DNA of 64,000 nt from Corynebacterium sp. ES2730-CONJ (GTDB taxonomy: Bacteria; Actinomycetota; Actinomycetes; Mycobacteriales; Mycobacteriaceae). The translations under genes and the position numbers were made by a program. How positions within the stretch are numbered: position 1 is the first letter of the stretch; each line of letters opens with the position of its first letter. The notes beneath the pieces are model-generated. The model searched no databases, had not been told where the DNA came from, and worked only from the letters and a program-made list of their open reading frames with translations. The stretch lies in assembly GCF_024834055.1 (NCBI RefSeq), contig NZ_JANUXZ010000004.1:1-64000 (forward strand), read 5' to 3'. Shown piece after piece: positions 61,476 through 64,000 of this stretch.

Positions 61476-62852
61476 ATGGCGAAGAAAGTACGGAGCACTC
61501 ATATCTGCGCGGAATGTGGCTATTCCTGCCCCAAGTGGCTAGGACGGTGCCCCGAATGCGGTACCTGGGGATCCATGGAAGAGAGAATGGTCCAACCCGT
61601 AGCCCACCAGGTCCCTTCCGCAGGCACAGCTCTCACGCCAACATCCCCCGCTACCTCGATCACTCGCATCAATCCTGAAGATGCGCCCTCGGTGAGTACC
61701 GGAATCGGAGAACTCGACCGAGTTCTAGGAGCCGGAATCGTCGCCGGATCTGTTATTCTGCTGGCTGGCGAACCTGGGGTTGGTAAATCCACGCTCCTTT
61801 TAGAAGTGGCCTCGAAGTGGGCTAAGGAAAAAAATCCCGATGGATCTCCTCGTATCGCCCTATACGCTACCGCCGAGGAATCTGCTGGCCAGGTGCGTAT
61901 GCGCGCGGAGCGCACCCACGCTTTAGAGGAAAGCCTCTACCTCGCAGCCGAATCCAATGTGGATATTCTCTTTGGCCATATTGAAAAGTTGCAACCAAGT
62001 CTGCTCATAGTCGATTCTGTGCAGACTATGTCTCTTAGTGGTGTTGAGGGCGTATCTGGTGGGGTGGCGCAATCACGCGCAGTCACCGCAGCGTTAACAA
62101 CTGTGGCTAAACGCTCTGGAATACCTATTATTTTGGTAGGTCACGTCACCAAGGACGGCACTGTGGCCGGCCCGCGCGTTCTCGAGCATCTCGTCGATGT
62201 GGTTTTGAATTTTGAAGGTGACCGGCACTCTAGTTTGCGTTTTCTGCGTAGTATTAAAAATCGCTTCGGGGCCACCGATGAGGTGGGATGTTTTGAGCAG
62301 CAATCCGACGGTATCAAGGAGGTCGCAGATCCCTCGGGGCTCTTCCTCTCCCATCGAGATTCCACCCCCGATGGCACTGCTGTCACGGTAGCCATGGATG
62401 GTGTGCGTCCAATTTTGGCAGAAGTGCAGTCACTAGTGGTACCTACTGAATCCAAAAACCCCCGGCGCGCCGTTACTGGGTTGGATGCCACCAGGGTTCC
62501 CATGGTGCTCGCTGTATTATCAGCGCGCGCGGGCAAACGGACCCACGACAAGGAAGTCTATGTGGCGACCGTTGGAGGGATGAAGGTGGGTGAACCCGCA
62601 ACCGATCTGGCAATCGCTTTAGCGACTGCCTCAGCAATGGCGAGGAAATCGCTTCCGCCTCAAACTGTGGTTTTAGGAGAGGTGGGTTTAGCTGGCGAGA
62701 TTCGACGGGTCCCCCATCTTGCACGTCGCTTAGCAGAGGCTAAACGGCTGGGTTATCAGCAGGCGATTATTCCGCGCACGGAGGAAAAAATAGAGGGCAT
62801 CACCGTCTTTACGGTTGATACCCTCCTCGATGCGCTGAGACTTTTTCTATAG
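61476..62852 (+). CDS. radA: DNA repair protein RadA
   Basis: RadA helps process recombination intermediates with RecA. The 458-residue protein has a zinc finger with Cys11, Cys14, Cys25 and Cys28, the Walker A GEPGVGKST (98-106), the Walker B LLIVDSVQTM, the KNRFG motif in SIKNRFGATDEVG and a Lon-like C-terminal domain with LGEVGLAGEIRRVPHLARRL. It runs convergent into the next gene, with four bases between. In mycobacteria disA follows radA; here nothing follows on this strand. Confidence 0.97.
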   Translation: MAKKVRSTHICAECGYSCPKWLGRCPECGTWGSMEERMVQPVAHQVPSAGTALTPTSPATSITRINPEDAPSVSTGIGELDRVLGAGIVAGSVILLAGEPGVGKSTLLLEVASKWAKEKNPDGSPRIALYATAEESAGQVRMRAERTHALEESLYLAAESNVDILFGHIEKLQPSLLIVDSVQTMSLSGVEGVSGGVAQSRAVTAALTTVAKRSGIPIILVGHVTKDGTVAGPRVLEHLVDVVLNFEGDRHSSLRFLRSIKNRFGATDEVGCFEQQSDGIKEVADPSGLFLSHRDSTPDGTAVTVAMDGVRPILAEVQSLVVPTESKNPRRAVTGLDATRVPMVLAVLSARAGKRTHDKEVYVATVGGMKVGEPATDLAIALATASAMARKSLPPQTVVLGEVGLAGEIRRVPHLARRLAEAKRLGYQQAIIPRTEEKIEGITVFTVDTLLDALRLFL

Positions 62853-62856
62853 CCTC

Positions 62857-63660
62857 CTATCCCAGTTTGAAATCGAAAGGCTGGGAAGCATTGGAGCCCA
62901 TGACGGTGTGCAAATAGTAGGCTCCGGCTGGTACTGGTTGTCTATTGGCACAGCTTTCAGGGGTTGAGGTAGTCCGAGACCAGCGCGCTTCAAATTTGCG
63001 CTCTTTGCCTGCCGGGAATATTTGAGTACCGAGCCCCACGGGGGCGTTGCAATCAATATCTGCCCACATGCGGCTATTATTCGCCAGCTGGTAAACCTCG
63101 AAGCGTAAAACATCAGAAGTAAGATCAATGGAACAGTCCGCTTCGGTGGGATTCTTCACCGTCATGAAGAAGCTCGGGAGCTCCTTATCGTTATAGAAAA
63201 TCTTGTCAGCTGAGGCGGTGATCATCAGGTCAGCTAATTCGCAGGTCTTTTTCACTTCAGGTGCTTGCTCGTTTGCCGGGTTTTCCGGTGGAAGAGTGGG
63301 ATCGACTTCTTTTGCTGGTTGGTCCGCGCTTTCATCCGAGGGCTCGAGGGTGATTGTGACACTCGGTACGCTCGTCTTTTCAGGCTCGTCCAAGGCGATG
63401 ACCGCCTTTGTTGAGGTACTGGTGACAGTCGATGCGACGGGGGCAGAATTATCGCTACCCCGAGTTGTTAGTAGGAAGATGAGCGGCAGCGCGATGGCCG
63501 CAACGATAATGATGGCGGCCCAACGACGGCGTCGATAATAAATCTCGGGGAGCCTTTTCGGCCCAGCATGATCAGCATGGTCGGTACCCCGCCGTCGGGG
63601 AGCTCCTGGTGCAGGTGACTGCGGGCGGGAATAACTGGAATGATTATCTCGGCGATCCAC
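62857..63660 (-). CDS. Membrane-anchored hypothetical protein
   Basis: The 267-residue protein has a basic, Pro-rich cytoplasmic N-terminus (1-46), one transmembrane helix (about 47-67, WAAIIIVAAIALPLIFLL), a Thr/Ser/Pro/Glu-rich linker (70-140) and an extracellular C-terminal beta-rich domain (about 141-267) with three cysteines (CELADLMITASADKIFYNDK region; DCSIDLTSDVLRFE; IDCNAP), typical of actinobacterial secreted domains of unknown function. M. tuberculosis has a membrane protein at the equivalent position between disA and a carbonic anhydrase. No function is assigned. Confidence 0.7.
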   Translation of the reverse strand: MDRRDNHSSYSRPQSPAPGAPRRRGTDHADHAGPKRLPEIYYRRRRWAAIIIVAAIALPLIFLLTTRGSDNSAPVASTVTSTSTKAVIALDEPEKTSVPSVTITLEPSDESADQPAKEVDPTLPPENPANEQAPEVKKTCELADLMITASADKIFYNDKELPSFFMTVKNPTEADCSIDLTSDVLRFEVYQLANNSRMWADIDCNAPVGLGTQIFPAGKERKFEARWSRTTSTPESCANRQPVPAGAYYLHTVMGSNASQPFDFKLG

Positions 63661-63737
63661 ACCCTAAGCCTAAAGCGAAACTACCTAACAAGCGCGCTTA
63701 ACCGGCGGTGTGTTGCCAGTATTTTCTCTCAGTCCCG

Positions 63738-64000
63738 TCAAAAACCTGCGGTTTTCACGGTATCTACATGGCCATCGACGATACTGTAGTGGGCAGCTAC
63801 CATTGCGGTCTCACCCTTTTCAACGGCAGCGTTAATCACCGACGATAATTGAGTTATTTTGCGCATAATCGCCGAAGCATGTTCCCGCTCGAAGTCTGCC
63901 GAGCTGTGAAAACCATGACTCTTTGCCTCCAAGATGGACGGGGCAATTTGCTCCACGATGGCTCGCTGATGGCCAGTGGGCACTTGTGCTCCCTCAAGAA
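63738..64000 (-). CDS. Beta-carbonic anhydrase, C-terminal part (5' end outside the window)
   Basis: The readable part (87 codons plus two bases) is the end of a beta-class carbonic anhydrase, which interconverts CO2 and bicarbonate. It shows VPTGHQRAIVEQIAPSI, FEREHASAIMRKITQLSSVI and AAHYSIVDGHVDTVKTAGF, matching the family's last helix and strand. The zinc ligands and start lie beyond position 64000. The frame is open to the window edge. M. tuberculosis has a carbonic anhydrase at this place, supporting the call. Confidence 0.85.
   Translation of the reverse strand, partial: LEGAQVPTGHQRAIVEQIAPSILEAKSHGFHSSADFEREHASAIMRKITQLSSVINAAVEKGETAMVAAHYSIVDGHVDTVKTAGF

Overview
The window looks like a chromosomal segment of a Corynebacterium (Actinobacteria, Mycobacteriales) of moderate GC. 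The evidence is mycothiol synthase MshD, a RamA regulator closely matching the corynebacterial family, an IpsA-type LacI regulator beside otsAB, ThrE exporters, the PhoS-PhoR pair beside purD, and the order rlmB-cysS-ispF-ispD-carD/lpqE-radA, which is also the order in Mycobacterium tuberculosis. I cannot name a species.

Layout. 1-5.8 kb: murA with the Asp-type active site, a cobalamin adenosyltransferase, ramA, cysK and cysE; a perfect McbR-type operator precedes cysK and several RamA-like G/C boxes lie between ramA and cysK. 5.8-9.5 kb: a tRNA block (Phe, Asp, a second identical Asp, Glu, then Lys) interrupted by a Rib-like surface protein. 9.6-18.1 kb: an acetyl-CoA hydrolase/CoA-transferase, dusB, mshD, an LmeA-like protein, a lipid kinase, a nitrobindin-like protein, pabC, ygfZ and a small DUF3073 protein. 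18.1-38.5 kb: a nearly complete purine gene cluster on the minus strand (purM, purF, purL, purQ, purS, purC, purB, purD). Within or beside it are an SCP-like protein, a hemolysin III family protein, an S9A peptidase and a 2021-residue LAQTG-anchored adhesin with seven CnaB/SpaA repeats.

38.5-52.7 kb: a HIT protein, PhoS-PhoR, two MFS transporters, two ThrE paralogues separated by tRNA-Thr, a lysine-rich histone H1-like protein, the trehalose operon otsA-lipoprotein-otsB, IpsA and a PHB-depolymerase-like hydrolase. 52.7-64 kb: rlmB and cysS, then an inserted GlcNAc-type PTS operon (PRD antiterminator, EIICB, EIIA) with a possible RAT RNA in its leader, then ispF, ispD, carD, lpqE, radA, a membrane-anchored hypothetical protein and the 3' part of a beta-carbonic anhydrase. 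The disA gene that follows radA in mycobacteria is not here.

Most genes are core metabolism. The accessory content is the two surface proteins, the PTS operon and the duplicated tRNA-Asp. I see no CRISPR array, prophage, insertion sequence, toxin-antitoxin system or recognisable defence system. The best second-look items are the adhesin inside the purine cluster, the Rib-like protein inside the tRNA block, the RamA and McbR control region, the candidate RAT, the purS leader hairpin and the H1-like protein. Several annotated starts differ from the longest possible reading frame; each entry says why.
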